A stretch of 64,000 bases of DNA, from the NCBI GenBank assembly GCA_021713395.1, contig JAKJJT010000004.1:95737-159736 (forward strand), in the 5' to 3' direction. Source of the DNA: Thiotrichales bacterium 19S9-11 (GTDB taxonomy: Bacteria; Pseudomonadota; Gammaproteobacteria; Francisellales; Francisellaceae). Positions 1-9,516 of this stretch are shown one piece after another. The number at the start of each line of letters is the position of its first letter. Position 1 is the stretch's first letter. The notes under the pieces are model-generated. The model searched no databases, was not told where the DNA came from, and worked only from the letters and a program-made list of their open reading frames with translations. A program made the translations under genes and the position numbers.

Positions 1-1
1 A

Positions 2-1288
2 TTATTTATTGTATTAGCTGTATTATTAATAGCTTTGATTGGTATTATATTTAGCCGAAATAGTCTAAAAACAAAAAATATAATTATTGATCATCAACTA
101 CAAGATAAAGTATCACAACTAGAACAACTAAATTGTGATCTAAGTAGTAAACAGTCAGAGATAAAGGACTTATTAGAAAACCAGTCAAAGCAATCACAGA
201 TGATTGCTGAACTACAGAATCAATTAAAAAATGATGAAAAACGCCTTCATGACTTAAAAGAAGCAAAAGACTTGTTATCACAGCAGTTTAAAGTTATTGC
301 ACAAGAGGTGTTAGATCAAAAATCAAAGCAACACCAAGATGGGTTAGAGCAATATCTAAAACCTTTTAAAGAACAGGTTAAAGGCTTTGGTGAAAAAATT
401 GAAAAATACCATATGCAAGGCAAAGCAGATCAAGCAGCATTAAAGTCAGCATTAGAAACGGAAGTTAGAAATATGATGACTTTAAGTCAAAAAATAAAAA
501 GTGATGCTGATAATCTAGCAAAAGCATTAAAAGGTGACAAAAAAATCCAAGGTAACTGGGGAGAGTTAATTCTAGAACGCGTTTTAGAAACATCAGGCCT
601 ACGTCAAGGTGTAGAATATACGCTACAAAAAACGCTTAAAGATGAAGATAGAAGCATATTTAGACCTGATGTAATTGTTCACTTGCCAGAAGGTAAAGAT
701 ATAATTATTGATTCAAAAGTGTCTTTAGTTGCCTATGAACGTTACTCTCGAGCAGTTAATGACGAAGAAAGGCTACAATCTTTAAAGGCACATATCCAAT
801 CAATTCGAACACATATCAGTCAACTAAGTCAAAAAGAATACCAAAAGCTTGCAGGAGTGCAGTCACTTGACTTTGTTCTTTTATTTATTCCAATAGAGTC
901 AGCATTTGTTCTTGCGTTTCAAAATGATGAGCAGTTATTTTCAGATGCGTTTAATAAGCGGATTATTGTTGTGACACCAACAACATTATTAGCAACCTTA
1001 AGAACCATTGAAAATATCTGGCGTTATGAAAATCAAAATAAAAATGCGCAAGAAATTGCGCTAAGAGCACAGCGCATGTTAGATAAGTTTTCAGGGTTTA
1101 TTGAAGATTTAGATAAAATGGGCGATCAAATACAAAAAGTAAAAGATACTCATGAGAAAGCAATGAATAAATTATCAAAGGGAAATGGTAATTTAATAAA
1201 TCAAGCAAATCGCTTAGTTAAGTTAGGCGTACCAATGGGGAAAAAGTTGCCAAAAAGTTTAATTGATCAAGCTGACTTAAATGATTAG
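2..1288 (+). CDS. rmuC: RmuC family DNA recombination protein, 5' end outside window
   Basis: RmuC-family proteins limit DNA inversions and rearrangements and carry a nuclease-like fold. The frame is open from base 2, and its first codons encode a hydrophobic stretch (LFIVLAVLLIALIGIIF), the usual N-terminal membrane anchor, so the true start lies left of the window. A long coiled coil follows (KQSEIKDLLENQ and after). The conserved RmuC core comes next, with GNWGELILERVLETSGL, FRPDVIVHLPEGKDIIIDSKVSL, a central FVLLFIPIE and VVTPTTLLATLRTI. The C-terminus is the typical short charged helix. The gene converges on galE with only 21 bp between stop codons. The family call is secure; the mechanism is known only in outline even in E. 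coli. Confidence 0.93.
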   Translation, partial: LFIVLAVLLIALIGIIFSRNSLKTKNIIIDHQLQDKVSQLEQLNCDLSSKQSEIKDLLENQSKQSQMIAELQNQLKNDEKRLHDLKEAKDLLSQQFKVIAQEVLDQKSKQHQDGLEQYLKPFKEQVKGFGEKIEKYHMQGKADQAALKSALETEVRNMMTLSQKIKSDADNLAKALKGDKKIQGNWGELILERVLETSGLRQGVEYTLQKTLKDEDRSIFRPDVIVHLPEGKDIIIDSKVSLVAYERYSRAVNDEERLQSLKAHIQSIRTHISQLSQKEYQKLAGVQSLDFVLLFIPIESAFVLAFQNDEQLFSDAFNKRIIVVTPTTLLATLRTIENIWRYENQNKNAQEIALRAQRMLDKFSGFIEDLDKMGDQIQKVKDTHEKAMNKLSKGNGNLINQANRLVKLGVPMGKKLPKSLIDQADLND

Positions 1289-1309
1289 GATTAATTAATA
1301 TTTAAAAAT

Positions 1310-2290
1310 TTACTTATGCCATTTTGGGTTTAATTCCCATGCCCAGGAGTCTTCAATAATTTCATCAAGACTATATTGTGGTTTCCAATTTAGCTCTTTC
1401 TTAGCAGATTCACTATCAGCAATAAGTATTGCAGGGTCTCCATCACGCCGCTCTGAGTGAATAACTTTAAAGTTTTGATTAGTTATATTTTTGACAGAAT
1501 TAATAACCTCTAAAATAGAATAACCTTCACCATTTCCAAGGTTATGTGTTGTTGATGATTGATATTTTAATAAGTGTTCAAATGCAAGTAGATGTGCTGA
1601 AGCAAGATCCATAACATGAATATAATCTCGAATGCATGTGCCATCTTTTGTATCATAGTCAGTGCCATAAATAGCGATCGCATCTTTTCTGCCTGAGGCT
1701 GCTTTTAAAACTTGTGGAACTAGGTGGGTTATAGGTTCATGGAAACCAATTTTTCCTTTAGGGTCTGCGCCAGCAGCATTGAAGTACCGAAGGATAGATG
1801 ATTTAAGTCCATAGGCGCGATCAAAATCTTTTAAGGCTTCTTCAAGCATTAACTTGGATCTGCCATAAGGGTTAATAGGTAGCTTTTGATGATTAGTGTC
1901 AACCGGAGTATAAGTGGGCTCTCCATAAACTGCAGCAGTGGAAGAAAAAACAAAATAATTGATATTATGTTTAATCATTTCATCGAGTAAAACAAGTGAT
2001 TTTGAAAAATTATTGTCATAATACTTTATGGGATTATGAACAGACTCATCAACGACCACATGTGCTGCAAAGTGCATTACGCCAGTGATTTGATGTTTAG
2101 AGAATATGCTTTTCAGTAGTTTTCTATCAGCCAGATCACCCTGATAAAAATGCTCAGTTAAGACAGCGTCTTTTGAACCAGTGGATAAGTCATCAAGTAC
2201 AATAACATCATAATTATTTTCAAGTAGATGTAAAGTAACATGGGACCCAATATAACCGGCTCCTCCGACGATTAAAATTTGGTTTTTCAT
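1310..2290 (-). CDS. galE: UDP-glucose 4-epimerase
   Basis: This enzyme interconverts UDP-glucose and UDP-galactose in the cytoplasm, supplying galactosyl donors for surface glycans. The 326-residue product is an extended short-chain dehydrogenase with the NAD-binding GGAGYIGSH at residues 9-17, FAAHVVVDES near 74, the catalytic SSTAAVYG at 116-123 and the Y142-x3-K146 pair in YGRSK. The C-terminal half has the GalE signatures RYFNAAGAD and GTCIRDYIHVMDLA. Length is close to the usual 330-340 residues. It is the last gene of a leftward run of glycosyltransferases (2328-5666), separated from the next by 37 bp, so it probably serves LPS or capsule synthesis. The start has only a weak GAAG ribosome site. 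Confidence 0.95.
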   Translation of the reverse strand: MKNQILIVGGAGYIGSHVTLHLLENNYDVIVLDDLSTGSKDAVLTEHFYQGDLADRKLLKSIFSKHQITGVMHFAAHVVVDESVHNPIKYYDNNFSKSLVLLDEMIKHNINYFVFSSTAAVYGEPTYTPVDTNHQKLPINPYGRSKLMLEEALKDFDRAYGLKSSILRYFNAAGADPKGKIGFHEPITHLVPQVLKAASGRKDAIAIYGTDYDTKDGTCIRDYIHVMDLASAHLLAFEHLLKYQSSTTHNLGNGEGYSILEVINSVKNITNQNFKVIHSERRDGDPAILIADSESAKKELNWKPQYSLDEIIEDSWAWELNPKWHK

Positions 2291-2327
2291 ATTATCTTCA
2301 AGCCCAATTTTAAAAAATAGTTGGTTT

Positions 2328-3422
2328 TCATTTTATACGTTCATTAGTCAGATGATTGTATAGTTTATCTAGTTTATTAACCATACACTCAGGGTAAAAG
2401 TTATTAATAAGTTGATTAATTTGCGTTGTATAGGCATTTATACTGTATTGCTTGCTTATTAGATTGATTACTTTATCAATTGCTTTAGCAAGCGCCTCTG
2501 GGTTTTCTTTTTTGAATTGGATAATAGTATTATTATTGTGAGTTATTTCATTTATTCCATCAGCATCAGAGCACACAAGTATACGGTCTAAAGCGATAGC
2601 TTCTAATGCTGTTAAGGGTAAGCCTTCAAAATGAGATGGTATAAGCACAATATCACAATTTCTCATAAGCTCAAAAAATTCATGAAATGCTAACTCACCA
2701 ATAATAGAAACTCTATCATCATTTATATTTTTTATTTGATCAGCTTTTGCTCCACAGATATAGAGTTTAAATTCTTTATCAGTGAGTTTAAGTGCTTCAA
2801 TTAAGTCATAGTATCCTTTATTCTTTTGAAAACCACCCGAATATAATATTTTAATGTTTTCATTTTTACTGTTAATAGGCTTAATTTTATTTTTTAGTTT
2901 TAGCACTTCAGAAAAAACACAATTATATACAACATGAAACCGATCATCCTTATGCAGCTTATTTTCAATCCAATTTTTAGTGGAATTGCTAACAGCAATT
3001 AGAGCGTGAGCTTTTTTAGGAATAACTGGGTTTCCAAAGTTTCGATGGTAGTGTGTGACGATTTTAGTATTAGGATTTTTGAGTTTATTTACAATTGAAT
3101 CAACCAAAGCTTGGCGGTTGTGAATATGAATAATATCAGGGTTATAATTGTTTATTTTTTTAACTAAATTATTAAAGGTAAAGTAGTTTAATCGAAACCA
3201 TTTATTTAGTATGCGATTAAGCAGTTTATTTTCTTTAAAAAAACGGTATGGTATTGAGTGAAATATTGTATCAGGGCTGTCATCCTTCGAATATACCTCA
3301 ACGATGTACCCTTTTTTTTGTAAGTAAACTGCTTGGTCAAAAATAAGTTTTGGTACAGAAGCAGATAGGTTAGTAGCATTGCCCCAAAAAGATACGATGG
3401 CTATTTTCAATGGTTTACTCAT
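2328..3422 (-). CDS. GT4-family glycosyltransferase
   Basis: This is a GT-B fold retaining glycosyltransferase of family GT4, about 364 residues. It starts with the N-terminal Rossmann half (KIAIVSFWGNATNLSASVP) and has IIHIHNRQALVDS in the middle. The sugar-nucleotide half carries KILYSGGFQKNKGYYDLIEAL and the EX7E motif EGLPLTALE. A longer frame begins at 3461, but the ATG at 3422 has a GGAG ribosome site nine bases upstream and avoids a 35-bp overlap with the preceding gene, so it is preferred. It lies in the galE-GT4-GT4-GT9 run and is probably cotranscribed. Donor and acceptor sugars cannot be told from sequence. Surface polysaccharide or LPS core assembly is the likely role. Confidence 0.85.
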   Translation of the reverse strand: MSKPLKIAIVSFWGNATNLSASVPKLIFDQAVYLQKKGYIVEVYSKDDSPDTIFHSIPYRFFKENKLLNRILNKWFRLNYFTFNNLVKKINNYNPDIIHIHNRQALVDSIVNKLKNPNTKIVTHYHRNFGNPVIPKKAHALIAVSNSTKNWIENKLHKDDRFHVVYNCVFSEVLKLKNKIKPINSKNENIKILYSGGFQKNKGYYDLIEALKLTDKEFKLYICGAKADQIKNINDDRVSIIGELAFHEFFELMRNCDIVLIPSHFEGLPLTALEAIALDRILVCSDADGINEITHNNNTIIQFKKENPEALAKAIDKVINLISKQYSINAYTTQINQLINNFYPECMVNKLDKLYNHLTNERIK

Positions 3423-3426
3423 TTTA

Positions 3427-4551
3427 TTATACTCCAATGGATAAATATTTTTCAGCAACATGTTTGACAGAAAATTTCATTTTAAGTTGCTCTCTATTGA
3501 TAGGATATGGGTTATGGTAAACCTCATTTATTTTCTTAGCTAAACTGTCTGCGCTAAGATCAGATAAACCAGCCGACATTTCATCAGTTAATATTTCTGA
3601 AGGACCAGATAAACAGTTAGTACTAACAACAGGGACATGACATGCTAATGCTTCAACAATCACATTGCAAAAACCTTCAAAATCAGAGCTAACGACTAAA
3701 AGTTTTGCATTTTTTATAATGGGGTAGGGGTTTTGAAAGAAGCCTGCTATGTTTACTTTATTTTGCAGTTTTAACTCATCTATCCAAGCTTTTATTTGAT
3801 TTTCTTCATTAGCATTGCCCTTGCCAATTAGGATCAGTTTTGCTGGGATATCAGATATAGAGTACGCTTGTAATAGGCGACTAATTCTTTTTTGATGCTC
3901 AGCAAAACGCCCTAAATAAACAACATAGGGTTCGGTAATATCGATAGGTGATGTTTGATTGGATAAGTGTGTAATTTTTTCAAAATCAAAAGGATTATAA
4001 ATAGTCTGAATTGAATTTGGTTTAATTTTCATCGTATTGATTGCATCAGTTTGAATGCCATTTGAGACAGTGATTAAATTTTTGTGGTTATAAATTTTTT
4101 GATAGCGATAGATGTTAAGCTTGCGACTGATGCCTTTCTTATTTTGTAAATTTGTTTGATAGGATAAAGCGATGTGTAGCACAGAATATAGTTTACTTGC
4201 TGTATGCTTTGAATAACTGATGATTCGATCACAATTTTTTTTGTTAGAGAAAATAAGGTCAAACTGTATACCATTATTTTTTTCAGTTTTTAATACGGTT
4301 TGATCAAACGTCTTTGCCATTTGTTTAAAGTAGTGATTTGAAAATAGACGAAACTTAGGCTTTTTTGGTGCTTTAAGTTGGATGATTTCAATGGGGAAGT
4401 CAATATCATAATCTTGAGTTTTATCAAGTACAAATAGATAGACTGTGCAATTGTGATTTTTAACCATTGCTTCTGCAAGGGTCAATACGACTTTTTCTAT
4501 ACCGCCAATACCAAGCTTTTCGAGAAAAAAAGCAATATGTCGTTTAGTCAA
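3427..4551 (-). CDS. GT4-family glycosyltransferase with TTG start
   Basis: This 374-residue GT-B fold enzyme resembles GT4 transferases of LPS core or O-antigen synthesis. The N-terminus has AFFLEKLGIGGIEKVVLTLA (a loop typical of the family). The C-terminal half has YVVYLGRFAEHQKRISRLLQA, KLLVVSSDFEGF, and the EX7E motif EGFCNVIVE followed by CLSGPSEIL. The start is a TTG directly after an in-frame TAA. The ribosome site AAGGTGA overlaps the stop of the upstream gene, so translation is probably coupled to it. The neighbour at 2328 is a related GT4. The substrate is unknown. Confidence 0.87.
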   Translation of the reverse strand: MTKRHIAFFLEKLGIGGIEKVVLTLAEAMVKNHNCTVYLFVLDKTQDYDIDFPIEIIQLKAPKKPKFRLFSNHYFKQMAKTFDQTVLKTEKNNGIQFDLIFSNKKNCDRIISYSKHTASKLYSVLHIALSYQTNLQNKKGISRKLNIYRYQKIYNHKNLITVSNGIQTDAINTMKIKPNSIQTIYNPFDFEKITHLSNQTSPIDITEPYVVYLGRFAEHQKRISRLLQAYSISDIPAKLILIGKGNANEENQIKAWIDELKLQNKVNIAGFFQNPYPIIKNAKLLVVSSDFEGFCNVIVEALACHVPVVSTNCLSGPSEILTDEMSAGLSDLSADSLAKKINEVYHNPYPINREQLKMKFSVKHVAEKYLSIGV

Positions 4552-4556
4552 TTAAT

Positions 4557-5666
4557 TCACCTTGTTTTTTCATTGATTATATCATGAAGTAGATTTGTAG
4601 CTGCTTTGAATATATCGTCAATTTCAACTCGATGTATATACTCTGCGGAGTCCTTTGGAATTGGATGTCTATGTTTTTCACCGCAGGTGATGATTGCTTT
4701 TGGTGATTGATTATATGGCCAAGTATTATTATCCAGTTTTGATATTGCAACAATTGGAACATTCATGGCTGAAGCGATATGCATAGGTCCTGTATCATTA
4801 GTTATATATAGGTCAATTGATGATAGTAAAGCAGTGAGTGTCATAATGTCAAAGCTTTCATCCAAGCAAACAATATTTGAATTTAAGGGTTTAAAACTTT
4901 CTATTAATGTTTGTTCTTTCTTTGATCCTGTAATTAGAAAAATACAGTTAGGGTAGTTTTGATGTAGTAGGGTAACTAGTTGCTTAAACTTTTCAGTTGG
5001 CCATTGCTTTCGTATTTGGCTAGAGCCAGGATGTATTCCAATAATGAGACGATCATTGAGTTTTTTCTTTAAAATATAGGCCTTGGCAAGTTTAAAGTTT
5101 TTTGGCTGTGGATATAAGATTAACGCTAGTTTGTCAGAAGGAGAGGATAATTTTGTTATCTCCAGCATGCGGTTTCGTACGATAACAGGATGTTCATTAT
5201 TACTATCAACTAAATGTGTAAATAATGCCTCAAGTTGCTTAACTTCATTTCTAATACCAACGAAATACTGCGCTTTTAATAAGGCACATAGAGGGTAGAT
5301 AAAGCGATCAGTTGCATGAAAAATAAAAACAGCTTGAAACTTTTGTTGTTTTAATTGTTTATACAACTTAATTTTATTCATAGTATTAATATTAAATACT
5401 TGATCAATGTATGGGTTATTTTCAGTGACAGCTTGGCCTAAGTTATTGGTTAAATAACTGATTTTTGCATGGTTTGAAATAGATTTGATCTTTTCAAAAA
5501 ATGGTGTTGACCAGATGTTATCACCTAAAGCAGTTGTACAAACGAGTAAAATATTTGGTTTTTTATCATCATATAAATTTGTTTTTTTAAACGTTTGTAG
5601 GCATTTAACAAAAGGGATGATTATGCCATTTTTAAGACGCTTGATTGTGCTTTTCATATGCTTCAT
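4557..5666 (-). CDS. GT9-family heptosyltransferase-like protein
   Basis: Family GT9 enzymes transfer heptose or related sugars to the LPS inner core at the cytoplasmic face. The 369-residue protein has NILLVCTTALGDNIWSTPF near the N-terminus, IGIHPGSSQIRKQWPTEKF in the middle and the family signature TNDTGPMHIASAMNVPIVAI toward the end. A second GT9 protein, WaaC-like, lies at 28229, so this one may be a WaaF- or WaaQ-type enzyme. Two possible ATG starts (5666 and 5657) lie nine bases apart and neither has a strong ribosome site. It is the promoter-proximal gene of the leftward glycan run. Its start faces the divergent glycosyltransferase at 5774 across about 107 bp. Confidence 0.85.
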   Translation of the reverse strand: MKHMKSTIKRLKNGIIIPFVKCLQTFKKTNLYDDKKPNILLVCTTALGDNIWSTPFFEKIKSISNHAKISYLTNNLGQAVTENNPYIDQVFNINTMNKIKLYKQLKQQKFQAVFIFHATDRFIYPLCALLKAQYFVGIRNEVKQLEALFTHLVDSNNEHPVIVRNRMLEITKLSSPSDKLALILYPQPKNFKLAKAYILKKKLNDRLIIGIHPGSSQIRKQWPTEKFKQLVTLLHQNYPNCIFLITGSKKEQTLIESFKPLNSNIVCLDESFDIMTLTALLSSIDLYITNDTGPMHIASAMNVPIVAISKLDNNTWPYNQSPKAIITCGEKHRHPIPKDSAEYIHRVEIDDIFKAATNLLHDIINEKTR

Positions 5667-5773
5667 CTAGTATTTTAAACGGAGTTACTTTAGCACAAAC
5701 GGATTAAATTGTCAGTGTTTTATAAATCAGTTAGTATAGACTCAATAATAGTTATAACACTATGTAAAATATC

Positions 5774-6889
5774 ATGAAAATATTGTTAATATCTGATCAA
5801 ATGATTAATAGCGACCATTCAGCTGTTGAAGGATTATTTTATAAAGCATTAAACAAAAAAATTACAGCAGATATTGTTTATATTGATCAAAATGCTAATG
5901 AAGCTTATCAGTTAGAATCACATAAGATAGCCATATCCAAAAAAGCTAAGCGTGTAGGTATTATCAATGAGCTTCAATTTTTAGTTGATTTAACTAGCTA
6001 TGATTATGTGATCGTTCGTAATTATTTCCAAGTATTAAAACAGTTACTACCTTATTGTAAAAAGCAATCGATAAAAATAGGTTTTTGGGAGTCTTTCCCG
6101 CATAACTATCGAAGATTTGAAGAAGCAAAACTAACTAATAAATCAGTTTTGAGAAAATCACTAGAATGGTTTTTAAAATATAGAATGCAAAAAAAGCTAA
6201 TTTCACAATGTGACTTTTATTTACCTATTTCAAAAAAACTAAAAGATGACTTCTATGCGGATATCAATATGAGGAGTTATCCACTATCATTAGGTGTGGA
6301 TATGGAAATTATGCCTCATACAGATCAAAAAAAATTAAGTGAAAATACAGACACTAAAAAGTTTATTTATATTGGAACAATTGATCAATTAAGAGATTTT
6401 CATCTTATTTTAAATGCATTTATGCAAGTTGAAGAAAACTACCAGTTATTTATCTATACGCCTAGTAATAATAGTTATACTGATGATTTAAAAAAGCTCA
6501 GCAGCCATAATGCTAAAATCTGCTGGTGTAAGCCTTTAAAGCGACAAGCATTGTTTAAAGAGTTATTAAAAGCAGATATCGCAGTTGGTATATTTCCTGA
6601 AACAAAAACATACCGCAGTGCATCTCCAACCAAAACGATTGAATATTATGCGCTTGGTTTGCCAGCATTATTAAACCATATCCCAGAGTATGATTTATTA
6701 TTTAATGAAAAAAGCGCCATTTTTTGTGACTTTAATGAAAGTAGTATCAAAGATGCCATTAAGAAAGCAATAGATATGCCAAAAGAGCAATTACTTGCAA
6801 TGGGCAATCAGGGACGAAAGCTTATCTTAGAAAAACGTGCTTATGATCAGATGGTAGCACCGCTTTTAGATTTTTTACGTTCAGTCTAG
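5774..6889 (+). CDS. GT4-like glycosyltransferase
   Basis: A 371-residue protein with a GT-B layout. The N-terminal half begins KILLISDQMINSDHSAVEG. The second half has KKFIYIGTIDQLRDFHLIL and the donor-site motif ASPTKTIEYYALGLPALL, which is typical of GT4 enzymes (SPTK-x2-EY). It is divergent from the GT9 gene and the glycan run, and its stop codon abuts the stop of the convergent permease gene without any spacer. Codon use and AT content match its neighbours. Substrate and product are unknown; a role in the same cell-surface glycan is inferred from position only. Confidence 0.8.
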   Translation: MKILLISDQMINSDHSAVEGLFYKALNKKITADIVYIDQNANEAYQLESHKIAISKKAKRVGIINELQFLVDLTSYDYVIVRNYFQVLKQLLPYCKKQSIKIGFWESFPHNYRRFEEAKLTNKSVLRKSLEWFLKYRMQKKLISQCDFYLPISKKLKDDFYADINMRSYPLSLGVDMEIMPHTDQKKLSENTDTKKFIYIGTIDQLRDFHLILNAFMQVEENYQLFIYTPSNNSYTDDLKKLSSHNAKICWCKPLKRQALFKELLKADIAVGIFPETKTYRSASPTKTIEYYALGLPALLNHIPEYDLLFNEKSAIFCDFNESSIKDAIKKAIDMPKEQLLAMGNQGRKLILEKRAYDQMVAPLLDFLRSV

Positions 6890-8113
6890 TTATTTTAATA
6901 CAGCTAACCAACCAAAGTCTGTTGCTACTTGTAATAGAATGATTGATATACCAGAAAAGAAAATAAGAATTAATAATAAACGACTAAGTATTGTGAGTTT
7001 ATTTTGGGATTTTCTTACCTTCCAAGCCATTAAAGCAGGAATGCTAACTAAAATAATAGCGACAAAAATACTTGCATAACCAAGTGCACTTTTAAATCCA
7101 TCAGGGTAGTAAATTGCATAAAGCCAGGCAGGTAAAAATGTAATGATAAATGCAAATAAGCGATGGCTGTGAGGTTTTGTTTTAAGTCGATAGGTATCTT
7201 GATTAAAGTTATAAAGCCCAAGTGTTACACCTAAAAATGAAGTGGTCAGTGCAATATTTGTAAATGCATTAATAAAAGCAGTCACTTGTGGTACATTTAG
7301 ATAAACAGCGATTGTAGAGACAAAATCATCTAGTCGGTTACCACTGGCTGCAATCTGTTGATAGCCATGATCACCATAAAGTGGAATAGCACCAAGAGAT
7401 ATGACGTTCCAGACTAAATAAATAACTAAAGGGATGGTGCTGCCAATAATTGTTGCTCGATAGATTTTCTTACGATCTGATTTTAAGTAAGTACGAACAG
7501 TTGGTAGAATATGATGAAAGCCAAATGATGTTAATAAAATAGGAAAAGCAGCCCAGATATAAGGCGTGCCTTTATTTTCAGCAATTAAATTTTCAATTGA
7601 TAAATGAGGAGCAATAAAAAAAACTAAACCGATAAAGGTAATGGCCTTAAATACAAGTAGTACTTTATTAAGCTGATCAACCGTACGAGTACCAAAATAG
7701 ACAAATGCGCCGAGTACAACAACAAACAATAGAGCATTTAGTTTTACACCTAAACTAATGCCTATATACGACAGTAATAAGCCTAGTAATGAAGCACCAC
7801 CTGTTGTATAGGCAGCTGATAGTGAATAGAGTAATAAAAGAAAAGAGATAAAAGTGATAAACTGACCAAATCTTCCCAGTGTATAGTAGGCCATATTACT
7901 GAAATTAGTGCCATCTTGATAGGCTAAGTTAACCTCATTGATTAAAAAGGCTGTAGTAGTCATTAGAAGCCAAACAGCGATAAGTAAAAAAATTGAGGTT
8001 GCAAAGCCGCTAGCGGCGGTGACAAGTGGAATAGAGAGCATACCAGCACCAATACAAGTACCAGTAATAATTAATGCACCACCAAATTCACGAGAAAAGA
8101 GATATCGAGTCAT
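6890..8113 (-). CDS. Aromatic amino acid permease (HAAAP family, TyrP/Mtr-like)
   Basis: The protein is a multi-pass inner-membrane transporter of the hydroxy/aromatic amino acid permease family, about 407 residues with some eleven membrane segments. The signature GTCIGAGMLSIPLVTAASGF is near the N-terminus. FPILLTSFGFHHILPTVRTY in the middle is typical of TyrP and Mtr proteins. An upstream GTG at 8134 is in frame, but the ATG at 8113 has an AGGT ribosome site at good spacing and gives the usual family length of about 403. It sits 41 bp after fahA in the tyrosine-degradation operon, so tyrosine or phenylalanine import is the likely function. A paralogue is at 18498. Confidence 0.9.
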   Translation of the reverse strand: MTRYLFSREFGGALIITGTCIGAGMLSIPLVTAASGFATSIFLLIAVWLLMTTTAFLINEVNLAYQDGTNFSNMAYYTLGRFGQFITFISFLLLLYSLSAAYTTGGASLLGLLLSYIGISLGVKLNALLFVVVLGAFVYFGTRTVDQLNKVLLVFKAITFIGLVFFIAPHLSIENLIAENKGTPYIWAAFPILLTSFGFHHILPTVRTYLKSDRKKIYRATIIGSTIPLVIYLVWNVISLGAIPLYGDHGYQQIAASGNRLDDFVSTIAVYLNVPQVTAFINAFTNIALTTSFLGVTLGLYNFNQDTYRLKTKPHSHRLFAFIITFLPAWLYAIYYPDGFKSALGYASIFVAIILVSIPALMAWKVRKSQNKLTILSRLLLILIFFSGISIILLQVATDFGWLAVLK

Positions 8114-8154
8114 ATAGTTACCTATGTGTAACACAGCTTTTCGCTGTATTTTTA

Positions 8155-9474
8155 TTATGCTGTTTCAGCTTGTTTTGTTGTTGATTTTTCAGTTGTTATA
8201 TCTAATGCGGGCAATACGGTACCACTAACTTCACCAAAACCAATGCGATAAGACTCATTTTGGCAATAACCTTTAATGATAGCGGTGTCGCCATCTTTAA
8301 GGAAGGTTCTTTCAGTTTGACCATCTAATTTTATTGCTTGTTTACCACCAAAGGTAAGCTCAATTAGGCTGCCATAACTATCTTCAGAGTTACCACTAAT
8401 TGTACCTGAGGCTAATAAGTCACCTGTTTGCATTGGACAGCCATTAACGCTATGGTGTGCAACTTGTTGAGTAAAGTCCCAGTACATTGATTTAAAGTTC
8501 ATTTGAGCAACTGTTTTAGGCTTAACCATATCTTCAGTTTTTAAAGCAAGCTCTAGATTTAGATCAACTGCCCAGTCAGCATGACGTTTTAAGTAAGGCA
8601 ATACCTCAGGTGATTGTTCTGGGCTTCTTGTTCTAAATGGTTCTAATGCATCTAATGTAATGACCCAAGGAGAAATTGAGGTGCAAAAGTTCTTACCTAA
8701 AAATGGGCCTAGGGGAACATATTCCCACTTTTGAATATCTCTGGCGCTCCAATCATTAACTAATACCATACCAAAAACGTGCTCAGGTGCGTTATTTGTT
8801 GTGATTTGCTCACCATGAGTGCTTGAATTGCCAATAAAGTAGCCAACTTCAACTTCAACATCTAGCCCTCGACACGCACCATAGCTTGGAGCATCTTCAT
8901 TTGGTTTTAGCTGACCCAGTGGACGTCTAAAGTTTGTTCCACTAACAACAATACTACCAGCACGCCCATCATAGGCGACAGGCATATGACGCCAGTTAGG
9001 TAAAAGAGGGTTATCTTTATCTCTAAAAAGCTTGCCAATATTCGAGGCATGCTCAATTGATGAGTAAAAGTCAGTATAACCACCAATTTTTACAGGTAAA
9101 TGCAATGTTACTTCATTTGCTGGGATTAATAACTCATTTTTTAAATTTTGATTTTGTTGAATTGTGAAATTATCATGTCTGAGCAGACGGCTGATAGCAT
9201 TTCGTAATTCAGTAATTTTTGAGCGTTCTAGTGCCATTAAATCATTCAAATAAGGTTGATTAAAGAGTGATGCATCAAGTGATTGATCTGTGAAAAGCTT
9301 ATGCATAAATCCAGCATAAAGATCAAAAACATAGTCACCGATAGCAACACCAATACGTTTTTGTGGGTTTTGATTATCACTAAAAATACCAAAAGGTAAA
9401 TTTTGAATGGGAAAGTCATGCTTGTTAGGGACTGTAATAAATGAAGTAAGATTTGGATTATTTGCTTCGATCAT
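8155..9474 (-). CDS. fahA: Fumarylacetoacetase
   Basis: This is the last enzyme of the homogentisate pathway; it hydrolyses 4-fumarylacetoacetate to fumarate and acetoacetate. The 439-residue length fits the family (about 420-440). Motifs include FGIFSD near the start, the metal/substrate region DFYSSIEHASNIGKLFR, SYGACRGLDVEVEVGYFIG carrying the acidic metal ligands, and VLVNDWSARDIQKWEYVPLG with the third ligand. GCPMQTGDLLASGTISG and LKDGDTAIIKGYC close the fold. An AAGGAT ribosome site precedes the ATG. It lies between the permease and hmgA with short gaps, in a leftward operon in which the whole ring-cleavage route is encoded. Confidence 0.97.
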   Translation of the reverse strand: MIEANNPNLTSFITVPNKHDFPIQNLPFGIFSDNQNPQKRIGVAIGDYVFDLYAGFMHKLFTDQSLDASLFNQPYLNDLMALERSKITELRNAISRLLRHDNFTIQQNQNLKNELLIPANEVTLHLPVKIGGYTDFYSSIEHASNIGKLFRDKDNPLLPNWRHMPVAYDGRAGSIVVSGTNFRRPLGQLKPNEDAPSYGACRGLDVEVEVGYFIGNSSTHGEQITTNNAPEHVFGMVLVNDWSARDIQKWEYVPLGPFLGKNFCTSISPWVITLDALEPFRTRSPEQSPEVLPYLKRHADWAVDLNLELALKTEDMVKPKTVAQMNFKSMYWDFTQQVAHHSVNGCPMQTGDLLASGTISGNSEDSYGSLIELTFGGKQAIKLDGQTERTFLKDGDTAIIKGYCQNESYRIGFGEVSGTVLPALDITTEKSTTKQAETA

Positions 9475-9516
9475 TTTTAAATATCCTTTGAAGATTGATA
9501 GGTTGCTTGCTATTGG